From Hordeum vulgare subsp. vulgare (lineage: Eukaryota > Streptophyta > Magnoliopsida > Poales > Poaceae), in contig NC_058519.1 of NCBI RefSeq assembly GCF_904849725.1, positions 650,245,387 to 650,309,386 of the forward strand: a stretch of DNA of 64,000 nt, given 5' to 3'. Positions within the stretch are counted from its first letter, which is position 1; each line of letters begins with the position of its first letter. A program made the position numbers and the translations under genes. The notes below the pieces were generated by a model. It did not search any database and was not told the origin of the DNA. It was given only the letters and a program-made list of their open reading frames with translations. This document shows, piece by piece, positions 10,854 to 23,352 of this stretch.

Positions 10854-13004
10854 TTAATCAGCAGGCATAGCAATATCGCTAGCCACCACACCAACAACAT
10901 CATCTGGCCATAGAAGACCAGAACCGGCAACACCCGACACACCTAGCGCCCCCATAGCATGCGTCACTTTATTACAGTTTCTCCTACAGAATCTAAATAA
11001 AACATTGGAGAAATTCAGACCAACGAGCATCTGTGCATCCCGCACTATAACACCAATGTGTGATCTATCCTACTCCTCCTTATTTAGTGCATCCACAAGA
11101 ACCTTAGAGTCAGTTTCAACCACAACTCTTGTCATGCCCCAGTTCATCGCCGCTGTTAGCCCTTGGATGCATGCCTCCGCTTCAGTATGAACCGCATCCA
11201 TCGGGAACGCCATCTTCCCTGCACCCGATCCAGCAACAACTCCAGCGCTATCTCTGATAACGAAGCCCCAGCCACCTCTCCGTGGGTTCTCACTAAAAGC
11301 TCCATCAGTGTTAATTTTCAGCACTTCGGTCACCGGTCTCTCCCATTGATCAACACCATTTGCATGAATTGATGACCCCCTCGGTTTGGTCAGGTACATC
11401 ACAAATTCTCCCGCCCATCTCCTGGACTGGGCAGCCACCTCTAGTACTGACCGAGAACCATCCTTAGCATTCCTCTTGTTCCGGGCTGTCCACCATTGCC
11501 ACATCATTGCTAAGATTTGCATGCGTTGCTGTTCCTCCATATGAAAAATGGTCATGAGCATATCCTGGGCATTCAAACAAGAGCAAAGCTTCAGACGAGC
11601 TTCTTCCATATCCAACTCTCGCCACAACAATTTTACTTGTTTGCATCGAAGAAACAGGTGTCCCCCATCCTCATCAAGCCTACTACACATAGGACATACT
11701 ATTTCAGTCTCCATTCCCCTTCTTTTGAAATTTAGTCTCCAAGGAAGGCTTTCATGAGCAAGTCGCCAAAGGAAATGTTTTGTTTTCGGAGCACAAGGTT
11801 GAGACCAAAGTAACTGCCAATCAAAACCCTTGATATTATTTCGCACACCCGATGAGGAAGCTCTGTCAGGCTGTGAAAACTTCTGCCCTGCCAACATCCT
11901 GTACGCTGAACGGACAGAGAAAATTCCTTTAGAATCGTAACTCCATGCAGGAAAGTCCTCCATATCTTGTCGAAGTGGGATCATAAGAATGGCCTCAGCA
12001 TCTTCTTGGTAGAAAATGTCCCTGATAAGATGTTCGTCCCACTGACCGGATAATGGGTCGATAAGCTCTGACACTCGTGTCAAAAGACGTTGCCTCCTCG
12101 GAGTGATCACTGAATTTTGTCCAGCCCTTGGTAGCCACTTATCTTCCCAAATATGTACCTCTTCACCATTGCCAATCCGCCAAAGCATTCCCTGTTTTAC
12201 CACCTCAATCCCTTTCATAATACTCCTCCATGTATATGACATATTCCGGGTCCTTACAGCCTCCAAAATAGTTTTATTTGGGAAATATTTGGCCTGCAAC
12301 ACCCGTGCACACATGGACTCAGGATTGATCAATATCCTCCAGACTTGACGAGCCAGCATCGCGAGATTAAAGAGGTGTAGATCACGGAACCCCAACCCTC
12401 CTTCCCTCTTCGGTCTAGCCATTTTATCCCAACTTATCCAGTGTACCTTCCGTTCATCCTTCTGTCGAGCCCATCAAAACCGGTTGATCATGGTACTGAT
12501 TTGGTCACACATACTTTTCGTAATATCAAAACATGACATGGCAAAAGTGGGTATAGCTTGACCACAGGCTTTGATAAGTACATCTTTTGCAGCCCTAGAA
12601 AGCAGCCTCTCATCCCACCCTTGAATTCTGGCCCATATTCTCCCTTTCAGATATGCAAACGTATTAGTCCTGGACCTTCCCACATACGCTGGCAACCCAA
12701 GATATTTCTCATTCCTTGTTTCCACTTTAATGTTGAGAATGTCCGTGACCTTCCTTTTCACCTGGTTTGGAGTATTTGGGCTAAACATAGCAGCTGATTT
12801 GGAGTAGTTGACTGTTTGCCCCGAGCAATCCTCATACAGAGCTAGTATATTCTGAAGATGCGTAGCGTTCTCTTCTATTGCTTTCAGCAGAACCAACGAA
12901 TCATCTGCGAACAAAAGATGATTGAAACTCGGGGCTGTTGTACACACTTTAACACCTTGGAGTCTTCCATCCTCCTCAGCTCTATTCAATAAACATGATA
13001 GAGC
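10854..13004 (-). pseudogene. LINE ORF2 part 3: RT core, zinc region, RNase H
   Basis: This is the C-terminal 717 codons of the LINE ORF2. It begins within the reverse transcriptase, before its catalytic LLFADDSLVLL (Asp-Asp about codons 694-695 of the joined frame). It continues through the RT thumb (ARPKREGGLGFRDL), a zf-RVT region (PKTKHFLWRLAHESLPW, CPMCSRLDEDGGHLFLRC) and an RNase H domain (KINTDGAFSENPRRGGWGFV, TEAEACIQGL, VETDSKVLVDAL). Two in-frame stops break it: TGA at 12474-12476 where the family has Trp, and TAG at 11070-11072. The natural stop is TAA at 10854-10856. The RNase H makes it a plant L1 of the RNase H-bearing type. Confidence 0.85.
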
Positions 13005-14815
13005 TGTTGGAAATATGCCCTAGAGGCAATAATAAATTAGTTATTATTATATTTCTTAGTTCATGATAATCGTTTATTATCCATGCTATAATTGTATTGA
13101 TTGGAAACACAATACTTGTGTGGATACATAGACAAAACACTGTCCCTAGTAAGCCTCTAGTTGACTAGCTCGTTGATCAAAGATGGTCAAGGTTTCCTGG
13201 CCATAGGCAAGTGTTGTCACTTGATAACGGGATCACATCATTAGGAGAATCATGTGATGGACTAGACCCAAACTAATAGACGTAGCATGTTGATCGTGTC
13301 ATTTTGTTGCTACTGTTTTCTGCGTGTCAAGTATTTATTCCTATGACCATGAGATCATATAACTCACTGACACCGGAGGAATGCTTTGTGTGTATCAAAC
13401 GTCGCAACGTAACTGGGTGACTATAAAGATGCTCTACAGGTATCTCCGAAGGTGTTAGTTGAGTTAGTATGGATCAAGACTGGGATTTGTCACTCCGTGT
13501 GACGGAGAGGTATCTCGGGGCCCACTCGGTAATACAACATCACACATAAGCCTTGCAAGCAATGTAACTTAGTGTAAGTTGCGGGATCTTGTATTACGGA
13601 ACGAGTAAAGAGACTTGCCGGTAAACGAGGTTGAAATAGGTATACGGATACTGACGATCGAATCTCGGGCAAGTAACATACCGAAGGACAAAGGGAATGA
13701 CATACGGGATTATACGAATCCTTGGCACTGAGGTTCAAACGATAAAGATCTTCGTAGAATATGTAGGATCCAATATGGGCATCCAGGTCCCGCTATTGGA
13801 TATTGACCGAGGAGTCTCTCGGGTCATGTCTACATAGTTCTCGAACCCGCAGGGTCTGCACACTTAAGGTTCGACGATGTTTTATGCGTATTTGAGTTAT
13901 ATGGTTGGTTACCGAATGTTGTTCGGAGTCCCGGATGGGATCACGGACGTCACGAGGGTTTCCGGAATGGTCCGGAGACGAAGATTGATATATAGGATGA
14001 CCTCATTTGGTTACCGGAAAGTTTCGTGCATTACCGGAAAAGTTTCGGGCTCATCGGTAGTGTACCGGGAGTGCCGGGAGGGGTGCCGGGGACCATCGGG
14101 AGGGGTGTCACGCCCCAAGGGGTCTCATGGGCTATGGGAAGAGATAAACCAGCCCCTAGTGGGCTGGAATAAGTTCCCACTAAGGCCCATAAGGTTTGAG
14201 AAGGAAAAAACACAAGGTGGAAAGAGTTTCCAAGTGGGAAGGTGGAATCCTACTCCAAGTAGGATTGGAGTAGGACTCCTCCACCTCCAATTTCGGCCAA
14301 ACCTTTGGGTTTTGAGGCTGCCTCCTCCCCTCCCTCCCACCTATATATACGGAGGTTTTAGGGCTGATTTGAGACGATTTTCTCACGGCTGCCCGACCAC
14401 ATACCTCCATAGTTTTTCCTCTAGATCACGTTTCTGCGGAGCTCGGGCGGAGCCCTGCTGAGACAAGATCATCACCAACCTCCGGAGCGCCGTCACGCTG
14501 CCGGAGAACTCTTCTACCTCTCCGTCTCTCTTGCTGGATCAAGAAGGCCGAGATCATCGTCGAGCTGTACGTGTGCTGAACGCGGAGGTGCCGTCCGTTC
14601 GGTACTAGATCGTGGGACTGATCGCGGGATTGTTCGCGGGGCGGATCGAGGGACGTGAGGACGTTCCACTACATCAACCGCGATCTCTAATCGCTTCTGC
14701 TGTACGATCTACAAGGGTACGTAGATCGCTCATCCCCTCTCGTAGATGAACATCACCATGATAGGTCTTCGTGCGCGTAGGAAAATTTTTGTTTCCCATG
14801 CGACGTTCCCCAACA
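13005..14815 (+). repeat. 5' LTR of element A
   Basis: It starts TGTTGGAAATATGCCC and ends CCCCAACA. A TATA box (tatatata) lies at 14342-14349. Short ORFs of 82 and 194 codons within it recur in every copy of this LTR and are not considered genes. Confidence 0.92.
14342..14349 (+). promoter_or_regulatory. TATA box in 5' LTR of element A
   Basis: The context is cacctatatatacggagg, the likely promoter for the genomic RNA of this element. The same motif lies at the same LTR position in the other copies. Confidence 0.6.
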
Positions 14816-14816
14816 G

Positions 14817-14833
14817 TGGCATCATGAGCTAGG
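14817..14833 (+). promoter_or_regulatory. Primer binding site of element A
   Basis: It starts tggcatcatgagc, one base after the 5' LTR end. It resembles the initiator tRNA-Met complement used by many Copia elements (TGGTATCAGAGC) with differences. Confidence 0.6.
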
Positions 14834-16069
14834 TTCATGCGTAGATGTCTTCTCGAGTAGAACACAAAAGGTTTTGTGGGCGGTGATGTGCGTTTTGCTG
14901 CCCTCCTTAGTCTTTTCTTGATTCCGCGGTATTGTTGGACTGAAGCGGCTTGGACCGACATTACTCGTACGCTTACGAGAGACTGGTTTCATCGTTACGA
15001 GTAACCCCCTTTGCTCAAAGATGACTGGCAAGTGACGGTTTCTCCAACTTTAGTTGAATCGGATTTGACCAAGGAGGTCCTTGGATGAGGTTAAATAGCA
15101 ACTCATATATCTCCGTTGTGGTGTTTGCGTAAGTAAGATGCGATCCTACTAGATACCCCCGGTCACCACGTAAAACTTGCAACAACAAAATTAGAGGACG
15201 TCTAACTTGTTTTTGCAGGGTATGCTTGTGATGTGATATGGCCAACGATGTGATGTGATATATTGGATGTATGAGATGATCATGTTGTAATAGAAATATC
15301 GACTTGCACGTCGATGGTACGGCAACCGGCAGGAGCCATAGGGTTGTCTTTATAACTAACGTTTGTGCTTGCAGATGCGTTTACTATTTTGCTAGGACGT
15401 AGCTTTAGTAGTAATAGCATGAGTAGCACGACAACCCCGATGGCGACACGTTGATGGAGATCATGATGATGGAAATCATGGTGTGACGCCGGTGACAAGA
15501 AGATCGTGCCGGTGTTTTGGTGATGGAGATCAAGAAGCACGTGATGATGGCCATATCATGTCACTTATGAATTGCATGTGATGTTAATCCTTTTATGCAC
15601 CTTATTTTGCTTAGAACGACGGTAGCATTATGAGGTGATCTCTCACTAAAATTTCAAGACGAAATTGTGTTCTCCCCGACTGTGCACCGTTGCTACAGTT
15701 CTTCGTTTCGAGACACCACGTGATGATCGGGTGTGATAGACTCAACGTTCACATACAACGGGTGCAAAACAGTTGCGCACGCGGAACACTCGGGTTAAGC
15801 TTGACGAGCCTAGCATGTGCAGACATGGCCTCGGAACACATGAGACCGAAAGGTCGAGCATGAATTGTATAGTTGATATGATTAGCATAGAGATGCTTAC
15901 CACTGAAACTATTCTCGACTCACGTGATGATCGGACTTGAGATAGTGGATTTGGATCATGTACCACTCAAATGACTAGAGAGATGTACTTTTTGAGTGGG
16001 AGTTCTTAAGTAATATGATTAATTGAACTAATTGTCATGAACATAGTCTAATGGTATTTGCGAATTACG
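14834..16069 (+). other. Leader of element A, conserved non-coding
   Basis: The untranslated leader between primer binding site and gag start follows the leader of element D (52010-53245) closely, with few changes over about 1.2 kb. It presumably holds packaging and dimerisation signals. Its good conservation contrasts with the decayed coding region that follows. Confidence 0.6.
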
Positions 16070-19000
16070 ATGTAGCTTGCGCTATAGCTCTACTGTTTTT
16101 ATATGTTCCTAGAGAAAATTTAGTTGAAAGTTGATAGTAGCAAACTTTGCAGACTGAGTCTGTAAAACCGAGGATTGTCCTCGTTGCTGCACAGAAGGCT
16201 TATGTCCTTAATGCACCACTCGGTGTGCTGCACCTCGAGCGTCGTCTGTGGATGCTGTGAACATCCGACATACACGTTTCTGATTACTACACAATAGTTC
16301 AGTGCAAGATACTTAATGGCTTAGAAGCAAGGCGCCGAAAACGTTGTAAAACGTCACGGAACATAAGTGATGTTCTAAAGAGATGAAATTGTGATTTCAT
16401 GCTTGTGCCCTTGTTAAGAGGTACGAGACCTCCAACAAGATTCTTTGTCCACAAAGTAAAAGAGAAAAGCTCAATCGATGAGCGTGTGCTCAGATTGTTT
16501 GAGTACGACAATCACTTGAATCAAGTGGGAGTTAATCTTCCAGATGAGATGGTGATGGTTCTCCAAAAGACACTGCCACCAAGCTGTGAGAGCTTCGTGA
16601 TGAACTATAACATATTGAGGATAGATACAATGATCCTTGAGCGATTCGTGATGTTTGACACTGCGAAAGTAGAAATCAAGAAGGAGCGTCAATAGTTGAT
16701 GGTTTGTAAAACCACTAAGTTTCAAGAAAGGCAAGGGCTAGAAGGGATACTTCGTGAAACGGCAAAACAGTTGCTGCACTAATGAAGAGACCCAATATTA
16801 AACCCAAACCCGAGACTAAGTGCTTCCGTAATGAGGGGAACAATCACTGAGGCAGAGCAACTCAAGATACTTGGTAGATAAGATGGCTGGCAAAAGTCGA
16901 AAGAAGTGTATTTGATATACATGATGTTGATGTGTACTTTACTAGTACTCCTAGTAGCACGAGGGTATTGGATACCAGTTCAGTTGCTAAGTGATTAGTG
17001 ACGCGAAATGAAAGCTACGGCATAAACGGAGACTAGCTAAAGGCGAGGTGACGATACGTGTTGGAAGTGTTTCCAAGATTGATATGATCAAACGTCGCAC
17101 GCTCCCTCTATCATCGGGATTGGTGTTAAACCTAAATAATTGTTATTTCGTGCTTGCGTTAAACATGAACATGATTGGATCGTGTTTATTGCAATACGAT
17201 TATTCATTTAAAGAGAATAATGGTTACTCTATTTTCTTGAATAATCACCTTCAATGGTTTATTGAATCTCGATCGTAGTGTTACACATGTTCATGATATT
17301 GGTGCCAAAAGATACGAGTTGATGATGATAGTACCACTTACTTGTGGCACTGCCGCTTAAGTCATGTTAGTATAAATTACATGAAGAGGCTCCATGCTGA
17401 TGGATCTTTGTACTCACCTGATTTCGAATCACTAGTGACATGCAAATCATACCACATGAGCAAGGCCTTGTTTTCATTGAGATGAAATAAGATAGTAACT
17501 TGTTGAAAGTGATACATTTTGATGTATGCAGTCCAATGGTTGCTGAGGCACGTAGTGGATATCATTATGTTCTTACTTCACTGACGATTTGAGTAGATAC
17601 AGGAGTATTTACTTAATGAATCACAAGTCTGAAATGTTGAAAAGTTCAATTCCGTTTCAGAGTGAAGTTCGTCGTAACAAGAGGATAAACTGTCTACGAT
17701 ATGATCATGGAAATGAATATCTGAGTTATGAGTTTTGGTACGCAGTTAAGACAATGTGGAAATTGTTTCGCAGTTCATGCCACCTGGAACATCATAGTGT
17801 GATGATGTGTCTGAACGTCATAGCCACGCACTATTTGGTATGGTGCATACTATGATGTCTCTTATCGAATTACCACTATCGTTTATGGGTTATGCATTAG
17901 AGACAACCGCACTCACTTTAAATAGGGCACCGCGTATTTCCGTTGAGATGACACAGTATAGACTGAGGTTTAGAGAAATCTAAACTGTCGTTTCTTGAAA
18001 GTTTGGGGCTTCGACACTTATGTGAAAAAGTTTCAGTCTGATAAGCTCGAACCCAAAGCGGATAAATGCATCTTCATAGGATATCCAAAACAGTTGGGTA
18101 CATCTCCTATCTCAGATCCGAAAGCAAAGTGTTTGTTTCTAGAAACGGATCCTTTCTCGAGGAAAGGTTTCTCTCGAAAGAATTTGAGTGGGAGGGTAGT
18201 AGAACTTGATGAGGTTATTGAACCATCACTTCAACCAGTGTGTAGCAGGGTGCAGGAAGTTGTTCCTGTGGCGCCTACACCAATTGAAGTGGAAGCAGAT
18301 GATGGTGATCATCAAGCATCGGATCAAGTTACTACAAGCCTCGTAGGTTGACAAGGTCGCATACTACTACAGAGTGGTACGGTAACCCTGTCTTGGAGGT
18401 CATGTTGTTGAGCAACAGTGAACCTACGAGTTATGGAGAAAGCGATGGTGGGCCCAGATTCTGACAAATGGCTGGAAGCCATGAAATCCGAGAGAGGATC
18501 CATGTATAAAACAAAGTGTAGACTTTGAAAGAACTACTTGATGGTCATAAGACTATTGAGTAAAGATGGATCTTTAAAAGAAGACAGACGATGATGGTGA
18601 TAAGTCACTATTAAGAAAAGCTCGACTTGTCGCAAAGATGTTTTCGACAAGATCAAACAGTTGACTATGATGAGACTTTCTCACTCGTAGCGATGCTAAA
18701 GGTCTGTTGGAATTATGTTAGTTGTTGATGCATTATTTATGAAATATTGCACGTAGGATGTCAAAACATTGTTTTCTCGACGGTTTCCTTGAGCAAACAT
18801 TGTATGTGATACAACCAGAAGGTTTTGACGATCCTAAAGATACTAACAAGTATGCAAGCTCCAGTGATCCTTCAATGGACTGGTGCAAGCATCTCGGAGT
18901 TGGAATATACACTTTGATGAGATGATCAAAGATTTTGGGTTTGTACAAGGTTTATGAGAAACTTGTATTTCCAAAGAAGTGAGTGGGAGCACTATAGAAT

Positions 19001-19790
19001 TTCTGATAGGTATATGTGGTTGACATATTGTGGATCAGAAGTAATGTAGAATTTCTGTAAAGCATACAAGGTTGTTTGAAAGAAGTTTTCAAAGGAGTAC
19101 CTGGATTACGCTACTTGAACGTTGAGCATCAAAGATCTATGGTGATAGATCGAAAGCGCTTAATAGAAGTTTCAACAAGATGCATGCCTTGACAAGTTTT
19201 TGAAAGAGTTCAAAATAGACCAGCAAAGAAGGAGTTCTTGGTTGCGTTGTGAGGTGTGAATTTGAGTAAGACTCAAAACCCGACCACGGCAGAATAAAGA
19301 GAATAGACGAAGGTCGTCTTCTATGCCTTAGCCGTAGAATCTAAAGTATGCCATACTGTGTACCGCACCTGAAGTGTGCCTTGACTCAAAGTATGTTGAG
19401 AGGTACAGAGAGTGATCCATGATTGAATCACTAGCAGCGGTCGAAATTTATCCTTAGTAACTAATGGACTAAGGAATTTTTCTCGATTATGGAGGTGGTT
19501 AAAGAGTTCGTCGTAAAGGGTTACGTCGATGCAAGCTTTGACACTAATCCGAATAACTATGAGTAGTGAAACGGATTCGTATAGTAGAGTAGATATTTGG
19601 AGTATTTCCGAATAGCACGTAGTAGCAGCATCTATAAGATGACATAAAGATTTGTAAAGAACGCACGGATCTGAAAGTTTCAGAACCGTTGACTAAAACC
19701 TCTCTCACGAGCAAGACGTGATCAGACCCCATAACTATATGGGTGTTGGATTCGTTGGAATCACATGGTGATGTGAACTAGATTATTGAC
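16070..19790 (+). pseudogene. Decayed gag-pol of element A
   Basis: The region is recognisably homologous to the 1326-codon polyprotein of B and D but cannot be translated. The start ATG at 16070-16072 is followed at once by TAG, and another TAG lies four codons on. The longest surviving pieces are a gag segment (16399-16695), an integrase-end piece (17995-18351, VWGFDTYVKKFQ, KCIFIGYPK) and scattered protease, RT and RNase H fragments. It is about 0.3 kb shorter than the intact copies. It has no coding capacity, so any mobility needs proteins from another copy. Confidence 0.85.
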
Positions 19791-19809
19791 TCTAGTGCAA
19801 GTGGGAGAC

Positions 19810-21620
19810 TGTTGGAAATATGCCCTAGAGGCAATAATAAATTAGTTATTATTATATTTCTTAGTTCATGATAATCGTTTATTATCCATGCTATAATTGT
19901 ATTGATTGGAAACACAATACTTGTGTGGATACATAGACAAAACACTGTCCCTAGTAAGCCTCTAGTTGACTAGCTCGTTGATCAAAGATGGTCAAGGTTT
20001 CCTGGACATAGGCAAGTGTTGTCACTTGATAACGGGATCACATCATTAGGAGAATCATGTGATGGACTAGACCCAAACTAATAGACGTAGCATGTTGATC
20101 GTGTCATTTTGTTGCTACTGTTTTCTGCGTGTCAAGTATTTATTCCTATGACCATGAGATCATATAACTCACTGACACCGGAGGAATGCTTTGTGTGTAT
20201 CAAACGTCGCAACGTAACTGGGTGACTATAAAGATGCTCTACAGGTATCTCCGAAGGTGTTAGTTGAGTTAGTATGGATCAAGACTGGGATTTGTCACTC
20301 CGTGTGACGGAGAGGTATCTCGGGGCCCACTCGGTAATACAACATCACACATAAGCCTTGCAAGCAATGTAACTTAGTGTAAGTTGCGGGATCTTGTATT
20401 ACGGAACGAGTAAAGAGACTTGCCGGTAAACGAGGTTGAAATAGGTATACGGATACTGACGATCGAATCTCGGGCAAGTAACATACCGAAGGACAAAGGG
20501 AATGACATACGGGATTATACGAATCCTTGGCACTGAGGTTCAAACGATAAAGATCTTCGTAGAATATGTAGGATCCAATATGGGCATCCAGGTCCCGCTA
20601 TTGGATATTGACCGAGGAGTCTCTCGGGTCATGTCTACATAGTTCTCGAACCCGCAGGGTCTGCACACTTAAGGTTCGACGATGTTTTATGCGTATTTGA
20701 GTTATATGGTTGGTTACCGAATGTTGTTCGGAGTCCCGGATGGGATCACGGACGTCACGAGGGTTTCCGGAATGGTCCGGAGACGAAGATTGATATATAG
20801 GATGACCTCATTTGGTTACCGGAAAGTTTCGTGCATTACCGGAAAAGTTTCGGGCTCATCGGTAGTGTACCGGGAGTGCCGGGAGGGGTGCCGGGGACCA
20901 TCGGGAGGGGTGTCACGCCCCAAGGGGTCTCATGGGCTATGGGAAGAGATAAACCAGCCCCTAGTGGGCTGGAATAAGTTCCCACTAAGGCCCATAAGGT
21001 TTGAGAAGGAAAAAACACAAGGTGGAAAGAGTTTCCAAGTGGGAAGGTGGAATCCTACTCCAAGTAGGATTGGAGTAGGACTCCTCCACCTCCAATTTCG
21101 GCCAAACCTTTGGGTTTTGAGGCTGCCTCCTCCCCTCCCTCCCACCTATATATACGGAGGTTTTAGGGCTGATTTGAGACGATTTTCTCACGGCTGCCCG
21201 ACCACATACCTCCATAGTTTTTCCTCTAGATCACGTTTCTGCGGAGCTCGGGCGGAGCCCTGCTGAGACAAGATCATCACCAACCTCCGGAGCGCCGTCA
21301 CGCTGCCGGAGAACTCTTCTACCTCTCCGTCTCTCTTGCTGGATCAAGAAGGCCGAGATCATCGTCGAGCTGTACGTGTGCTGAACGCGGAGGTGCCGTC
21401 CGTTTGGTACTAGATCGTGGGACTGATCGCGGGATTGTTCGCGGGGCGGATCGAGGGACGTGAGGACGTTCCACTACATCAACCGCGATCTCTAATCGCT
21501 TCTGCTGTACGATCTACAAGGGTACGTAGATCGCTCATCCCCTCTCGTAGATGAACATCACCATGATAGGTCTTCGTGCGCGTAGGAAAATTTTTGTTTC
21601 CCATGCGACGTTCCCCAACA
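19810..21620 (+). repeat. 3' LTR of element A
   Basis: It is 1811 bp, the same length as the 5' LTR and nearly identical to it. It is preceded by agtgcaagtgggagac (polypurine tract) and followed by the AGAGC target duplication. Confidence 0.92.
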
Positions 21621-23352
21621 AGAGCCTCCCCACAAATTAAGAACAAATAGGGGGATAAAGGATCCCCCAGTCGAAGCCCTCTCTGTGGTGTTATTGTATC
21701 TGAGTATGCATTATTCACCTTTATTCTGTATCTGACCGACGATACACAATGCATAATTCTCTTAATCCAATCCTCATGAAAGCCTAGTCTCCTCATCATA
21801 TCCTCCAGAAAGTGCCACTCCACCCTATCATATGCCTTGCTCATATCAAGCTTCACCGCAGCAAAACACTCCTTCCCCCTTCTCTTATTATGCATGAAAT
21901 GTGTGCACTCATATGCAAGGAGTATGTTATCTGTAATAAGTCTACCCGGTACAAATGCACTTTGATTCTGGGAAATGATCTCAGGGAGAATTATTTTCAA
22001 TCTATTTGCCAAAACTTTGGAGATTAACTTGTAGACAACATTACATAAACTAATAGGCCTCAACTCTTTCATACTTACAGGATTTGCAACCTTCGGGATT
22101 AGCACCACACATGTATCATTCCATCCATCAGGTATATCTCCCCCATTCAGCACCTTGAGCACCTCTGACGAAATATCCTTCCCCACCACATTCCAATATT
22201 TCTTATAGAATAAAGCCGGCATACCATCTAGACCCGGAGCTTTAAGGTCATCGATACTGTCAAGGGCTTCATAAACTTCCCCCTCAGTGAACTCCTTCAA
22301 AAGGACATCATTCATAGCCGGTGTCACTCGAGGGCCGATCTGTTCCAAGAGCTCTGCCGACCTAGTACCTGCATTGGATGTGAACAAATTAACAAAATAA
22401 TTAGATGCTAACTCCTCCAAATCCTTCTCCTCTGTCACCTCCACTCCATCATCCCTCCTTAGCATTTTAATCCGGTTCTTTTTCTTTCTTCTTGTAGCTA
22501 CCGCATGGAAAAACTTTGTATTGCGGTCTCCCTCCTTTAGCCATGACACATGAGCACGTTGTTTCCCGTACGTGTTTTTTTGATCCTGCAGTCTGCTCAA
22601 TTTGAAACGCAAAATAGCCTCTTTTCGTACCATGCCTACCGAAATATCCCCCCTTCTACATTTCTCCAACTCCTTTTTTAGACCATTTATACGGTTGTCC
22701 AGCTCCCCCAAAACCTCCTTACTCCATCTCACCAGAACACCAACCACCCCCTCCAAACCCCCTTTCACCGACTTTCTCTCTACATTGATAGCTTCCTCCC
22801 AAGCCTTCCTTACCCTTTCTTCACATTCTTCCTCCTCTACCCATCGAGCTTCAAACCTAGGGATAACTCCTCTCCCTCTCTCTCTGCGGCACCGCTCTAC
22901 ACCTTGAGTATCAATGATAATTGGTCGGTGGTCTGAATGCCGGGGCTCTACATGAGTGGCCGTGAATAAAGGAAATCTTGTACGCCATGCAGGGCATGCA
23001 ACCGCACGATCCAAACGTTCTCGTATATATCTCGCTGCATCATGGTTGTGGTTCCTCCATGTGAACACATCCCCTTTAAATCCGAGATCCATCAAATTAA
23101 AATCTTCCAGCGCCGTCCGGAAACGATCCATACATGCTTGGGGCCGAGGCATTCCCCCCTCTTTTTCCCATTCAAATAAAATTTCATTGAAATCTCCCGC
23201 ACACATCCACGGTTTATCACTATGGTTTTTGAGAATTCTCAGCAACTTCCAAGACTTCTCTCTCTCCTGTGATCTTGGCTCCCCATAGAACCCCGTGAAC
23301 CTCCATTGGAATCCATCATCTTCGGTAATCTCCACATCTATATGGTATTTTG
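21621..23352 (-). pseudogene. LINE ORF2 part 2: endonuclease end and RT first half
   Basis: This is the middle 574 codons of the LINE ORF2. On the minus strand it shows apurinic-type endonuclease motifs (GDFNE with Asp/Asn, then HSDHRPIII), a long helical linker (SWLKEGDRNTKFFHAVATRRKKKN) and reverse transcriptase blocks (PGLDGMPALFYKKYW, RPISLCNVVYKLISK, GRLITDNILLAYE, KLDMSKAYDRVEW, GLRLGDPLSPYLFLI). The usual Gln in GLRQGDPLSP is Leu here. The frame is fully open across this piece and joins in frame with both neighbours once the BARE insertions are removed. Apparent extensions of the frame at either end translate LTR sequence and are not real. Confidence 0.88.

Larger units (their letters stand above)
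13005..21620 (+). mobile_element. BARE/WIS/Angela-type Copia element A, non-autonomous
   Basis: The element is complete: 5' LTR 13005-14815, interior 14816-19809, 3' LTR 19810-21620. The perfect 5-bp target duplication AGAGC lies at 13000-13004 and 21621-21625. Both LTRs are 1811 bp; by eye they differ at two sites (near 13200/20005 and 14624/21429). The primer binding site tggcatcatgagc follows the 5' LTR and the polypurine gcaagtgggagac precedes the 3' LTR. The leader is close to that of D, but the coding region is heavily decayed. Confidence 0.92.

Noticed and set aside
13490..14461. Recurring ORFs of 82 and 194 codons, also at 20295-21266, 24445-24693, 42638-42886 and 50658-50906
   Set aside because: They are the same stretch of each BARE LTR. 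They vary in length between copies, show no domain and overlap promoter and leader sequence.
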